Shown: positions 25,760 through 40,700 of the stretch, piece after piece
How the letters are laid out: every line of letters starts with the position of its first letter
How positions within the stretch are numbered: position 1 is the first letter of the stretch
From: Aurelia coerulea
Taxonomy: Eukaryota > Cnidaria > Scyphozoa > Semaeostomeae > Ulmaridae
DNA: 64,000 bases
Assembly (NCBI GenBank): GCA_039566865.1
Contig: CM076943.1
Coordinates: 38,138,663 to 38,202,662, forward strand
Direction of reading: 5' to 3'
The notes under the pieces: generated by a model
Seen by the model: only the letters and a program-made list of their open reading frames with translations
The model's database searches: none
Told to the model about the DNA's origin: nothing
Program-made: the position numbers and the translations under genes

Positions 25760-28700
25760 TAATTTATTTACAAAGTAGGCTGAAAGAAAACCATAGCTAA
25801 AATTACAGCTAATTAAGGCCTACTTATTTACAAAATTTACAATCTAATCCAAAAATAATACGTGTATGTATAATTACAATAATTTCACTAACTATCCTGT
25901 TATGAACCCAACCTGTTGTACATATGTTTTGCAAAGCCTACAGTTGCATTTATCACCATTCCAGCACCTTATTTGCTTTTTGAAAATTTGAAGGGTGCTG
26001 GAGTCTTTTATCTCGTGTGGTAGCAGCTGCCACATTCTATTTCCAAGGAAAGCTACAGACTCGATTCCAAAGGACGTAGTGCGTACTTTTGGAAGCAGCG
26101 CGTCGGTGCCATGCCTCAAGTCGTAGCCAGTGTTCCGCTGCGTGAAAATATCCTTCAGAAAAGTTGGACTTAGATCTAATTTTGTTTTAAAAATCCCAGT
26201 CATAAACAACTGTAGGTTTCTTATATGGATGGGCACTGAATTTGTTTGCTCCAGGAGAAAACCAAAATCATGTTCCTAATCTTTCTGTGCAATGCGCAAA
26301 GCCCTTTCGTGAACGTGATTTATTCTTTGATTCAAGTTTCTATCGCAGAACATCCAAACAAGTGGACAATAGCGAAAATGGGATAATATGAAAGCACGCA
26401 TTAGTTGCTGCAGTTTTTCTGTGTCCATGTAACAGGATATTCGGTTAAGAGCATGAAGTTTTTGGCTGGCTTTCTTACATAGAGATTTGACATGTTGTTT
26501 GAAGGAAAGAGATCGATCAAATTTTATGCCAAGAAGATTCTCCGCTGTAGATTCTTTCATACAGGTGCCTCCTATTTGGATAGATACTTCATTGTCTTTT
26601 GCACCGAAAATCATAAAATGGCATTTATCCTCATTTAGCTTCATGAGATTGTTCGGAAACCACTGAGTTAACTTAAGGGCATCATTTTCTAAATGTGCAA
26701 TGACATTTTCGATTTTTGGACCATACGCATAAATCGTTGTATCATCCGCAAAGTTACAGATTTCGGTCTCTTCTACGAAGATTAACCAACAAAAGTACAA
26801 GTACCGTACTGAACACTGCTACATGAAAGATTGTTACAAGACTGTTACAAGATTGAAAGCGAGGTTGATAAATGAGGCTTTTGAAAGTTTCAACCCGGGG
26901 GGCGCCGCGGCCACGTACGTTTGCAACAGACAAATACCACTGGGAAAACAGTTGATTCCTATCTTAGCAAGCAATTGTTTGTTTGACACCAAGATACAAA
27001 GCGATTTATGATTGCAGACCAAGGGAGTTCCATGCCCGGTTGGTCAAGTCACAAAAAAAAACAATGCAAGCCGCAAAAATTGCCCTGAAACCCAGGTGGC
27101 TAGCTCGCTCGTTGTGCATTCCAGAAATAGTCATTAAGAGCAAATATTAGCACATATCGAAAAAAGAAGGATTTATCTAAATTTCTGCCTCGGGTATTTT
27201 ATCTTTTTCAAACAGAAGCTGAGGAGTAAGTTTTTTAATTACACCTAAAAAGTATGAGAATTGAATCGCCTCCCAATTGGCTTCAGCACAAAATAAATCA
27301 AAGGCCCGAGGCCAAAATTTAGATATATCCTTCTTTTGATATGTGCTAATATTCGCTCTTAAAAACCATTTCTAGAATGCACAACGAGCGAGCTAGCGAC
27401 CTGGGTTTCGGTTTTTCAATTTTTGCGGCTTTCTTTGTTTTTGTTTATGACTTGACCAACTGGGCATGGAATTCCCTTGGTCTGTAATCACAAATCGCTT
27501 TGTATGTATCTAGGTTTCAATAGAAACTAGCGAGCCCTGTTGTAACATTATCTGTCCTTTTTATGCGCAACTAAAATTAACGCAAATTTGAAAAACTTGC
27601 GTTGATTTGATGCACCGTTGATGTTCCCAAAAAGGGAATGTGGTAACTCACAGCTGTATGTTTATTCCTTACAGGAGAGGCTGTGGAAATTGCAGATGTG
27701 GATTATGGGAACATGATCTTCCACAAAGTGCTGGCTTCCATCCTTTTGATAGAATCTGCATGGAAGAAACAATGCCACCATTTTCATCTGAATATGATAC
27801 TGCGAAGTCCGAAGGATATATGTGGGTCCCAAGAGGACTTAGATCTGCTGGGGTGAGCAATTTTTGTGCCATTTTGCTATGACATCACAATAAGATTGAT
27901 AGGAATTCTCGGAAATTATAGTGGTTCTGCTGATAAGAGATGTCACCAAAAAATGTGTTACTCAGTTGGATTTTACATCAATTTATGCCAATTCATTGCT
28001 ATGATTCCTTTGCAAAATAGCCAGACTCCATGAAAAGTATTGCTCCAGGGAAAAAATAGTGCAGAGCCTTTAGTAGACAGCTGTGGCCATAAGTTTAAAG
28101 CCACCCTTGGAAAAGTGTGAAAAATATGTGCTTCTGCCTACTTTACTCTCTTTGAGGTGTTCCATTTTGCTATGACGTCACCAAGAATTTTATAGAAATA
28201 TTAGGAAATCATAGTGGTCCTACCAACAAGGGGGTTGACCAAAAAACTGCGTTACTTAGTAGGATTTTACATCTGCACAATTCATTTCTCTGATTGTTTC
28301 GTTTGAAGCACCAAATGGCATATTTATCAAGAATTGATTTTAAAGCATGAGAATTTTTAGTTTGAACAGACCTTTTCAAATAGGTCTGGGACGGCGCTCT
28401 ACTTTTCTGGAAGATGGCGTACACGAGGGAATCTTCTCTACGATACTGAACTGGTGTTGTAGTGGGAGAAGTTCTGGACAAAATATGGAATTTTACTCCA
28501 GTTAAATGGTTCATAAAAGACCAGAAAGGCTTCTATGAAAACAAATACTTGCCTGCCACATTAACACTTTTTACGAGGAGGAAATGTTTATTTATTGAGT
28601 TGTTTCAGCGAAGTTTGGCCTTCATGATCATATGATGAAGGCCTCGGATTTGGTCAGATAAATTTTGGATTTTTGTTTATGAGTGGAACTTATTCCCCAT

Positions 28701-31700
28701 AAATTGTAGGGATGCTAACAGTCGTGCATGTCACAAACTGCTATAAGAGGCAAACAAAGATTCATACTAATTCCAATGCTGAAGCTACCGGGGCAAGCCT
28801 TTCTAATTCAAGAAGCCTTTTTAATCAAGTCAACTAGGTAGAGAATAAATAGTTTCTTCGATCTTTCAATTTCTTTGAGTGCGTTTATTGATAAAGTTTG
28901 ACTTAAATGATGTTTCAAAAGAAAGCACATCTCTGCACTTATATTCATAAAGTAAGGCCACTTACCTGCTCCAAGCAACTTACCTTGCACGTTTCTCCAG
29001 GGTTCTCATTTCCTTGTTAAAACTTTGCTCCGATTGAAAAAGTCAAACATATACTGCATCTGAATTGCGCCTCTCAGCCAATATGTCACCAAAACCATAT
29101 GTGCCTCCAAGCAAAACAATATACTTTAGCAAATCTTTGACTTGGCATCTCTTCCACATTGTACAGTTAAAAAACCCCATCAGTTTTCTATGTTTTCGTT
29201 CTAACATTTAAAAATGATTTGTCTCACTCGCAAACCAGTTTTCTTTTCTTTGATCCAAGAAGCAGAGCACGACGAAATGACGAATACATATTTGATCACG
29301 AATATCTTCCCGCCTAAGTCTCTCTTTTGTTATGAGGCTCAAAGAGCAGAGCAGACCTTTGCCGCCTTCATACGTCTATACCAAAAGTGCCTTCGGATTC
29401 CTTTGGGTTAAAGGGCAATAAATAAGCTCCATTTATTCATAAACAAGAATCTTACATTGGCAAGTAACGATCATACAATTCACTGAATTGGAAGAAATAG
29501 GTTTTCCCTTGTAAACAATGTTAAACAGCACTTAAATGTGATAACTAACTCTTTATTTTCAAGTTGCAAGCATTTGTAAGCCCTTCTGGTCCACTAAGCG
29601 CACATAAACTGGAGTTAAATTAGCTTTTCCTTGCATTACTTTGCCCACTGCATTTCATCGTTTGCAGTGAGAAGGGGATTCCCCTTTGCAGAGTATTTGC
29701 CCCTTCTAGAAAAGTAGCGCGCCGTTGCAGGTCCCTGTGAAAATGGCTATTATCGAATACCAACGGCTTTTATATTACAAGTACAAAACTCTCTTTGCAT
29801 TTTGCCAGGGGTAGCAAGGGTAGTTGCTTGAAACTTATGGCCACAGCTGTGGACTGAACGCCCTCATCTACCTTTTCCCTGAAACGGTATGTTATGCAAA
29901 GTTTTGATACTTTGTAAAGAATCCAGAGATATGAATTGTGCATGGATTGATGTAGAATCCTGCTGAGTAACAAATTTTTGGGTCAACGCCCTGTTACTAT
30001 TACAATTTTTGAGAATTTCTGTAAACTACCGGGTGAGTCAGAAAAAAGAATCCCCGCTTGGAAGGCCACTGCTCCATGAATATCAAAGCAATAATATTGA
30101 AAACTGTCTTGTTTTATTGCCAATATGTTCAATTAGGTTCAGTAATTTACCCGGCCTTTATCGGCCATCTCTTCCCGTCGATATGGGTGATTTTGTGCAG
30201 AAAGCCCCTTCCAAAAACCTGCAAAAACGAATGAAAACAATGAGCAAATTTTCCTTCCTAAAATTGATGGCACTCACATAAATTCATGCATTTTGTCCTC
30301 TTGGGAAAGTGGAATCCCCTTGAATAGGTTCTCGATACCAGGGGGAGGACTTGTTCATCCTCCCAAGAGGATAGAACGTGCTAAAGCGTCCACAAGTCAT
30401 TGCTGTAATGCCATTGTCAGGCAGAAATGTAAGGGAAATTTGTTCATGATTTTGGGCACGTTTTGAAGGTTTTTTTAAGAGGCTTTCTCAAGAAAATCTC
30501 TCATAATTTCAGAATGGAGTGGCCGACTTCAGTCTGGTAAATTTTATAGTTGATTTGAACATTTCTACCATTAAACTATATATTTTCCGATATCATCGTC
30601 TTGATATCCAGGGAGCCGTGACCTTTGAAACGGGGATTCTTTTTTCCGACTCACCCGGTACATTGTGATGTAATGGCAAAATGGCGCAGAATGTCAAAGA
30701 CATAACATTTTGGAATCTACTTGGCAAGTTGACCTGATACAGCCCAAGAGAGTAAAATAGGCAGAGCAGCACCATTGCTTCTTGCTGCACCAGCAAATGT
30801 TAGCATGTGGTCTTGAATTTTTGGCCAAGGCTGTCTATCACATCACTCAAGCATTCCTTCAGGATGCTGCCGTTTAATCATGTACGCTTGGGACTGTCAT
30901 TCAGCCTTGTTTGTATGTTTCCTATTATCACAACGTTGGATCGTTTGCAAATTTGATCAAAAGATTTTAAAGGTAATTTGGTGGATTTTGAGATCAAGCA
31001 TCTTATAAAATCGCTCGTAATTTGAGAGCTAGATGACCAATTTTGACAAGCTAAATTTCTTATCTAAGTTGACATGTTAGCTACACCGATACTATTGAAT
31101 TATAAAAATCAGATAAATGGCTTGAGAGCTTCAGGCTTACAACTATGTCAACGTTTTCTCGCTCACCTGGTATTTTTGTTCCAATTGAGGCCATACATGT
31201 TTTAAACTTGAATAGTTTTTAGAGCGTTTCTGGAAGATTCTGTTTGTTGATACATGACCTGATATGAAGTATCGTAAAAAAATTTTTTAAAATAATAGAG
31301 GCAGAATTGGAACAAGTGCTAAGATTCGAAAATCGTCTGTTACTGGATACCCTAGAGGTTGGTGCTCGCAACTTATGCCAAAATGTATTCTACTTAGAAA
31401 GCAATGATATCAGAGAGCGTAGTTGTTATTTTTGCATCGATACTTTATCAGTAAGGAACGGAAATTCCCAGTTATTGTATTAATCACAGTTGAGTTGTAT
31501 CAAGCGCAATACTCGATTCCCATTCATGTTGCTGTGTCCAGTAATTTTTTGCTAAGATGTCACATTTCTTGGCTAGGCGTTTTACAATGAATTTGAATTT
31601 TGAATCGAGCAAATGTGTTTTAAATCTACGGTGGCCAAAAATTATTATATAGTGTTCTTATAGGTTGCAAACTTCATGGACCAACTGCCAGCAGAGAAAG

Positions 31701-34700
31701 TTCCAAAGACTCGGAAAGATGGCGCCAAGTATCGTGCCAGACAATTATTTTATCAACTGCCAAGGCAAGACTTTTCTACTAAATATGCAAAGTTTTTGAA
31801 AGAAGAAGCAAAGCAGTCATTCTTTGACCTCAGTCAAGAACGAACAGAAAATGTCGTTGGAATAGGTATGCCTTGCTTTTTATCTCAACAGTTCCAATGT
31901 GATTCACCCTCTTGTTGTCTTGATGCAGAAATTGCATCATGGCAGTTCGATAGAAGCCAGTAACAGCAATGGGAAGCTGATTACTTGTTTTCCCTGGAGC
32001 AGAGTTTCGCGTGCTTTGAAGAACAAACATTTATCTTAGATTTACCAGAATACCAAATCATGTCGAATATAAGTCTTTGATGGGTGCAATGAAGCTTCGA
32101 GCACTTTCAGCAAAGGAGAGTTTCGTCTTATTAAAAGTTGTTTGCGACCCTATTTTCATTCAAATACGATGTCTGTTGAAATGGTAAGGAAGAGCAAGAT
32201 TCTGCGGAATGATATTTCTAATCAAAATAAGATCCTATTGGAGAGCTTGATTGCCAACACCTTGCATGCCAGTTCCTATAGTTCTTCGTGGGTGTACAAA
32301 CCTAAAAACATGACCTTGTATTTCTATTCGTGTTGGTGTTTTTTCTGTTGTTGATATTTCACACAGTCGCCAATTGCTTGGATTTTGATCAAATGAAATG
32401 AAATTGAATTGAATGAATGTTAAGGATACCTTAGTCCTTTCAAATTTCGCCTGCCTTCAATTTTGGCCCCCTTTAATTTTCCCCCCCCCTTATGCAGAAG
32501 TTTCGCGGGAGTTTCACTCCCTTTAATTTTCGTCCCTCTGGTTTGGATTGATATGACGTAATTTGGATGGATATGGCCCCGAGGAAGAGAACAAGGTGCC
32601 TTTAGAACAACAAAATCACCCCTTAGACACAGGGGAGGACAATATTATTGTTATCGAAGAGTAATGCATGTCTTGTATTTTGTATTACAATCAAAACTAA
32701 AGTTCTTTTTATAGAAAATAGATTTTTTCGCTTCCTTTAATTTTCGCTCCCTCTAATTTTCGCCCCCAAAATATTTCCGCAATTCGCCCCCTTTAATTTT
32801 CGCCCCCCCCAGGGGCGAAACTTAAAGGCAGGCGAAATTTGAAGGGACTAAGGTAGACATATTTTTGCAATCTTAGCAATATATCGAGTTTCAATTTCTA
32901 TGACAAGAAAAATGTAGAGACAGAAAGTCATAGTTAAGTTTTGAATTAATTCTCCTTCCTCGAGCAAATCCGTCTCCGCTATTTCCTTATTGGTTCAAGT
33001 GATTTTACTAAATGATATTTTGAAGAGTCTAAGTCAGCCTTTTAAAGCCATTTTTATGATCGGCTTGATACTTCCTTCTGTTGAGCCACTGAACATTTTA
33101 AATTTTTTATTCACTCAATAGATACTTTCAGCAAAAATAGACAAGGCTTCAAAACATTTCAAAACAGTTTCTTCGTATGAAATTGATACAGCAAGGTATT
33201 TTGGTTGATCGTTGAGATCGTGTTGCATGAATATGCTAAAATTGCTTTATTCAAATGGAACCGTTAAGCTAAACTTCCTAACAGTTTCACATTTTTGCTT
33301 TTATGATTTTCGATTTCCAAAAAATAGTGTAGTAGGCTTCGTTAAATTTAACATACCTTTGCGGTGTATCTCCGTTGCAAAACATCTAAATACAAACAGT
33401 ATTTTGCAAAATAGCTCTCTAGGGAGTTTCCAAGGAGAAAGTAAGCACAGGTCAAAATGAGGTAGCATCTCTTTAGACCCTGCTGTCATTGCATGTTTGC
33501 TGGAAAAAGAAGCCGACAAAGCACAATCTCTTTCTGATTTTGTAATCGGTAAAGGAAGCTTACATAGCAACATTTATAAATGATTTAATTAGTTCAAACA
33601 AACCGTACTGTTGTTGACAAAACCTTTTGCACAATGAAAACTCTTCAAGAGATTTCGACAATGAAAACTCAGTGCAATAAGTTTAGCTCATTTTTTGACT
33701 CACGGAGTTTACGAAGTGCAGTCAATGGGAGGGTATTGGATATTTTCGTGTCTTCTGTATCGTGTGGTCATTGTTATTATGTTTCAAAATACATTATGAA
33801 AGCAATCATTTTAACTTGCTTGAGATCGTTTCTGATGAAGAGCTGCTTTATTCAGAGCTATGTTGCTTCCTGTGTACCAACTTTCCGATGACTTTACTAA
33901 TACACATCGAAAAGAACGAAGGTTCAACTTACATTAAACGATTCAAGAAGAGCAATGTTGAAAAGAAGTGGTACCTCATTTTGACCGGTGCTTACTTTTC
34001 TACCATTTGAGATTGCCCCAGTCAAGTAGTTTGCAAAATCTGCACTATGCGTTACTATCTTTTTATTTCAGAGCTTTTTCGTAGCCTTTTTCACACGTGC
34101 TGTAGGATAAATAATAGTTTCAGTGTTTACTGGAAAGAGAAGAATAGTATGTGAATGCATGCCACAGCAGATTTAAGGCAATATTTCCACGTGTTTCTTC
34201 TTCGTTGATGTTTGCCGTAGATACCGGTATGGGAAATAACTTCATTCAAATGCTAGCTGGTCGCTAGAATTTGCAAAAGCATTGCTTTTTTTAGCAAATG
34301 GGAGTTGTTACTGATTTCTGACATTTTGATGAAAGGATTCTAAACATTTGCTGTTCCTACATGATGATACTCTTAGAATGGTACCGGGTGAGTCAGAAAA
34401 AAGGATCCCCGCTTGGAAGGCCACTGCTCCATGAATATCAAAACAATGATATTCAAAGCAGTCTTGTTTTATTGCCAATATGTTCAATTAGATTCAGTAA
34501 TTTACCCGGCCTTAATCGGCCATTCCTTCCCATGGATATGGGTGATTTTGTGCAGAAAGCCCCTTCCAAAAAGCTGCAAAAACGAATGAAAACAATGAGC
34601 AAATTTTCCTTCCTAAAATTGATGACACTCACATGAATTCATGTATTTTGTCCTCTTGGGAGAATGGAATCTTCCTGAATTGGTCATCGATGCCAGGGGG

Positions 34701-37700
34701 AGGACTTGTTCATCCTCCCAAAGGGATAGCACGTGCTAAAGCGTCCAAAAGTCATTGCTGTAAGGCCATTGTAAGGCAGAAATGTAGGGAAATTTGTTCA
34801 TGATTTTGGGCACGTTTTGAAGGTTTTTTGAAGAGGCTTTCCCGAGAAAATCCCTCATAATTTCAGAATGGAGTGGCCGATTTCAGTCCGGTAAATTTTA
34901 TAGTAGATTTGAACATGTCTACCATTAAACTATATATTTGCCGATATCATTGTCTTGATATCCAGGGAGCCGTGACCTTTCAAACGGGGATTCTTTTTTC
35001 TGACTCACCCGGTATAAAAGTTTGATTTCAGCATTTTCCGTCGATATCCCATCCTCACGATTCATAGCTTTATGCAAAGAAGAGCCGGTTCTCAAAGACG
35101 TCAAAGTTTTAGCTTTTACAGCAAGAGAACGAGTTCAGTGTCGGTGCATGTGAATACATTCAATTGAAGTGTGAATCCATTTGTTACGGAAGTATTTTTG
35201 CTTATATACATGCCGTTAATATCCGCTAACACAGCTTCATTGAATTGCAATACTCGTTATTTCAATGTATTCATTTGAAAAGGAGGATCTAACCTTGTTT
35301 GATAATTGCATTAAAAGGCTCCTGGATCAATTTTCACCTCAATGCTAGATTTAGCGGTGATTTTTCTTAAAAGAACTTTGAACATGTATTCCTGGCAGTT
35401 CCTGATATGTCTACCAAAAACGAAGCTTCATGCATTATGCAAGGAAAGTCAAAAGATGCATGCTTCGAAGTTTAGGCATTTACAAAGAAAGTAAGATCTT
35501 TATATAGATGCATTCAAATATTATGGCTATCAACCGGACGGGTCAAACAAAAATTCCTTATTTGCCGACCGACACATACATTCATGCGTTATTCGCGAAT
35601 TTAAATTGATCTTGGTTTTTCATGCATGGGAAGGCAAATTTGAGGTAGAGAATTTATTTCGTTTACCGGGTGAGCCAGAAGGAAGCTCTTTTAATTCGAT
35701 TATTTACAAAATAGCAAACAAATGTATGCATTATTTAAACATATACAAGTTAACTAATAAAAACCGAATATACATAGCTAATAATCATAACAAACAAAAT
35801 AAATACCTTCTAAATTATATAACTACGTTTGAAGAACGCAAATAAAAAATGCTCTGCATAAATGGTGGATTCAAATGATTCAATGTTTTTGAATATTTCG
35901 ATGCAAAGGATTCTTTGGCAAGCAACGTGCATCATGCATTTGCTCGATTTCGAAAGCAAATTTTCATACGATCTTATATGGTCGTTATAGAGAAGCCTCA
36001 GAGCACGTTGTTGTAATTTTTCAATTTCCGTAATGATTAGGAAGATGAGAAATACCACACCAAGGGGCATTAATCGAAATTAGAATGTACAAAACTCTAA
36101 CCAAGGAGCTCTTTCTCCTTAAAGCCAGTATACATCTTAATCTTTTAAGAACATTTAATTGTGTTGCAGCTTTTTTGCAAAGATTCGAAATATATGAGGG
36201 TCGAAATAAGTCTATAATCCAAAATGGCTCCTGAAAGTTTCACAGTCTCCTCAGATTTGATAAAATTACCATTAACGTTAATTTGTTTTCCACTAATTGA
36301 TTTTTTTCTGAGCAATAAAGCATGGAATTTTTCAGGGTTGGCAATCTCTTTTTTTTATAATCCAACATAAAGTTACAATGACATATTACTAGTTACACTA
36401 CTTACAAAATTACTCTACTACACCACTAAAACGATACCAGAGGGAGCAACAGGCTATGTCTACCCTGCAGCCATTACATCAAGTTAAGGTAACTCTGCTT
36501 TCCGCTCTAGTGCACAGCGAGATGCCGTTTCGCAAAACCACTCTCCTCAGAAAACAGATAATTTCTCCAATATTATTCGGCCTATCGAAAAGCGGTAAAA
36601 AGGATGTTGTTCTGTATAATCTGAGCAATCGAAAGATGTATAAATCGCAATGTTTCTGTCAACCCTGGCTTTGCAAATCCTTGCTCAAATATTTTGCTGA
36701 TTTCAGAAAATTTTGATTTACCTCCAAAACTACTCGAAAAAGTTTCGATTTTTTTTCGCTCCATCTTTAGCTAAGTAGTTGATCTACAACTTTGCCAAGT
36801 CTGATTGAAAAAGCTAGGCTAGATTTCCTGCAATCGAATTTTACATTTCTGTTTACTTTTCGACATCGAAGGGGAAAAGCGTTGGTCAACAGTTTAGCCC
36901 TTGCAGAACGATTTGAACGCCCGTAGAATGTTTTTGCAAAAATATAGTTCTTGGCCTAAGATCTATGCTCATTGTGGACTCTAAAAGAAATTGATAATCT
37001 GTGAATGCTTATGAAAGTCTCAAAAGACACCCAAAGCATGGTTTCGTGAAGTTGCTGGTTAAAATCAGTAATTTTTAATCAATAGAAGCAAATGATACTT
37101 TTACAAGCGCACTAAGGATGTCTTTTGAGACCTGCGTATGGTATTCCCAAATGATGAAGTTCATTTGTTTGCCAATGGAAAAACTTCTGAAAGCTATTTC
37201 AAGCCTGAGCTTTTGCAAGCGTGCTTCATAGCATGGTAATTTGTTGACCAAGGTTTCTCCATTTCGCTGTCGAAAAGTAAACAGAAATACGAAATTCGAT
37301 TGCAGGAAATCTAGCCTAGCTTTTCAATCAGACTTGGCAAAGTTGTAGATCAACAACCTAGCTAAAGATGGAGCGAAAAAAAATCGAGCATTTTTCGAGT
37401 AGTTTTGGAGATAAATCCACTTTTCTGAAATTAGCAAAAAGATTTGAACTAGGATTTGCGAAACCAGGGTTGACGGAAACATCGCGATTTATACATCTTT
37501 CGCTTTTCGATAGGCCGAATAATACTGGAGATATTAACTGTTTTCTGAGGAGAAAGGTTTTGCAAAACGGCATCTCGCTGTGCACTAGAGCGGAAAGCAG
37601 AGTTACCTTAAAACCACTAATAAATGCGAAGCAAAAAAGAAAATCAAACAATACACGTAACTACTCTACAATAGAACTAAATCCCCTCTATGACCAAAAT

Positions 37701-40700
37701 ATCAGGCAAGCACCTTTCCATGTTCAATCTCAAATCAATTCTTTTGTTTCGAAGACTGCCTATTTATTACCATGTGATTAAAAAACTTCAGTATTTGTTT
37801 GAAAATCTATTTCTTATAACTCCTGGGAGAGGTGAAATACTCTTGCGCATTTTCTGTGTGAGGAAATTCTTCACGATTTTATTAAGTGTTTTAGACCCGT
37901 TTTCATGCGTTTTGTGAGCGAGAATTTTCATAAAGCCGAATTTACCTATACGCTAGGGAAATTGTAAAATTCTTTGGTGTCTTGTCTTTTAACTAGAATT
38001 TGAATCATTCAAATATGTCCAGTACTGTTGGTGCTATGAACTGTCGAACGTGAGAACGTTTTTCTTGCTTACCTAGTACATTTCTGGTGCATTCTATCGG
38101 ATGACCTAGGAATATCGATGCGATAAAGTCTGATAAACAAATTTGAGTGATCCATGGCAAAGAGTTATTTTAACGTCGTTATGTAGCTAGATTATTAGGC
38201 TGCATCGCTACTAATCTATATACATATTCGTTGCAGTCGGATGTGGCGTCATTCCCTTTGTCCCTCTCGCCAACGTTCTCATTGTCTAGACAGTTCGATT
38301 GGCAGAACCGCAACATGGGCGAAGTCAAACCGCAGGTGAAAACGTCGCCCAACATTCCGTTCCTCCTCAAAACGTCCTCTTTTTCCAGTCAACACTCTGG
38401 TCGAGGGGCTATTCGCCAGATTCCTCACCCCACTTTCGGCTTGCTAAGCCCTTTGTTCCCCTTTGTGTTGAGCTCGAAATCGTTTGTCATTCGATTGTTC
38501 TCGCGCAGCTCATGACGTCAAAAAATGGGTGCCCTTCAACACCCCATTGAGGGATTTTCTGATTTTTTTAAAAATCCCAGGGGGATCTCTTTTCGCTTGA
38601 TATGCATTGGGACCCATTTGGAGAGGGATTCAGGTCCGGGGATTTTCTAGGTGCTAGAGGGGGGTCGAGTGGAAATTGCACATTTCCTACCCTTCAAAGG
38701 CCATTTTCCCCCAGTTTATTTGCTAAATGTTGTCTTTGGACAGCCTTCCTATATTTAAGGAGTTTCTACCTCAAAATGTGAGTTATTGGGAGAGGGATTG
38801 GCGCTCCAGAGTGCCACAATTGCAACATTTTCTAATTTTTAGATGCATTTTTAGCCCTTCATCGGGGACTCCCCTTCTCTCAAGAGAAACATCCCCTTTT
38901 ATGTTTTCAACTACCACCCGAGTTCTCACGCAAAAAGGTTTTGACATTGCTGTGCAGCATGGAAAATTTCTTTCAAACTGTTGATAGTTTTTAGATTAAA
39001 ATAGTACTTGAATTGTTCCTTGAGAGAATTAACATTTACGATACTCTCGACCAGCTTTTGGCAGCAAATGGCCACTAAACCTAGATTGGCTAAGTCTCTT
39101 ATTAATAAAGAATAGCCATTCATGAAATGAGAAGAGGGAAGGAAGAGTAAAATGGTGTGAAATATTGGACGATAACTGGAAGTAAGGGATCGGCAACGAA
39201 TGCGTGCATTCTGTTTTTGACAGAAACCACATGTGCAGAAATTGAAGCTGAAGAAAACCCTTCAAAGAAGACAGGGGCCAGGTCTTGGGCCAACTCGAAA
39301 TAAAGTTTAGCTATGGGAGTTTTTCAGACTCCTGTCGACTCTTGTGATTTCCCGCAGTCTTATTTTAGGAGTCTCCGTAAGTTTCATTTTTACCTGCCGT
39401 CTTTTATGCTTTTATGAGCAATGACTAGGACTTATCTGCTATTTTACAAGGTAATTTTACAAAGAAACCAGCGATTTGCACGTCACCCTTTGCCTGATTA
39501 AAAACGTGAAACGAGTTGAGGGGTGTTATCACTCTTCCGAACTATCCTCGGCTGAACATGATGGGTAATCTGAATTGAGAGGCCTAATGTTTACAACCTA
39601 TTCTGTTTTCAGAGGTCATTGAAATTGAACAACAACACATTAAACATTACATCACAATTCTATTTGTACTTTCTTCATTGGAAGGCAACACCGCTAATTG
39701 CCCTTCCATTCCAGACACATATCTGACGTCAATACTTTTCAAACCAGAACAATTGCTGGAAAGAACAATCAGAAAGTGATTTCAGAGCCTCTGTTTGGGA
39801 TGAGAGGGCTAGAAAGCAGGGGGCAAGGGGGTAACTCCTATAGGGGGTCTGGTATATATGTGACTTTGAGAATTCAGAGTTAGGACCCGTAGCCAGGGGA
39901 AAATTTTAAAGTATGACCCCATAAGCCGGGAAAACTCTACCACAATAATCGTAACATACAGAGTAAATTGAGAATTTATAGAGCTATATTCCTTTTCATG
40001 AAAGTTTTTTGTAGAATCTTAGGAAGAACGGGGTATTTTTCTTCAGAAAATATTCCAACCCAAAAACAGTGAAATGCTGGCTGGTGGACTCGGGACCCTA
40101 AAATGGAAGTCAAAATTCACCTGGCCCAAGTTTCATACACCAAGTTTTATGGAATTCTACTGCTTTCCAACAAAGAGGAGAGATATCAGTATAAGTGAAT
40201 CGTAATAAACTGCAGCGGCGTGGCCGGGGTAAATTAAATGGGGGGGGGGGGGAATCCAAACAAGGGAGTCTGCTTTTTTGGGGCCACGCCCTTTACTTTG
40301 GCTTAGAATGCATCTCCCAATACCATGCTTGCCATTAGCTACAAGAGAACTTTGATAGTTTTGTGACAGTTATCCTATGAATCAGAGCACGAGGAAAGTT
40401 TAAGATCCTTTACTTTGGGTTAGAATGCATCTCCCAATATCATGCTTGCCTTTAGCGACAAGGAAGCATTGATCCTTTTGTGACACAGTTATGCTATAAA
40501 TCAGAGCACGAGGAAATTGTTTGAAGAAAGATCCTTTACTTTGGCTTAGAATGCATCTCCCAATATCATGCTTGCCAGTGCTGAATGGAAGATTTGACAT
40601 TTCTCGGAAACTTCTTACCCAACCTATACCCAGCTATTTTCTCCTCGGTTTTAGAGAAATCTCGAGGACCATCTTTCGACAAAAGTGGGGGGGGGGGGCA

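Noticed and set aside
25704..25760. Poly-methionine start of a - strand frame
   Set aside because: It is the (ATG)n tail of a LINE, not a protein N-terminus.
25704..25760. Regular short repeats as a possible CRISPR array
   Set aside because: A simple trinucleotide repeat without spacers, in a eukaryotic genome.
37368..37781. 137-residue + strand frame
   Set aside because: Most of it lies in one arm of the foldback at 36488, and a mirror frame exists in the other arm. The frame breaks differ, so coding is unlikely.
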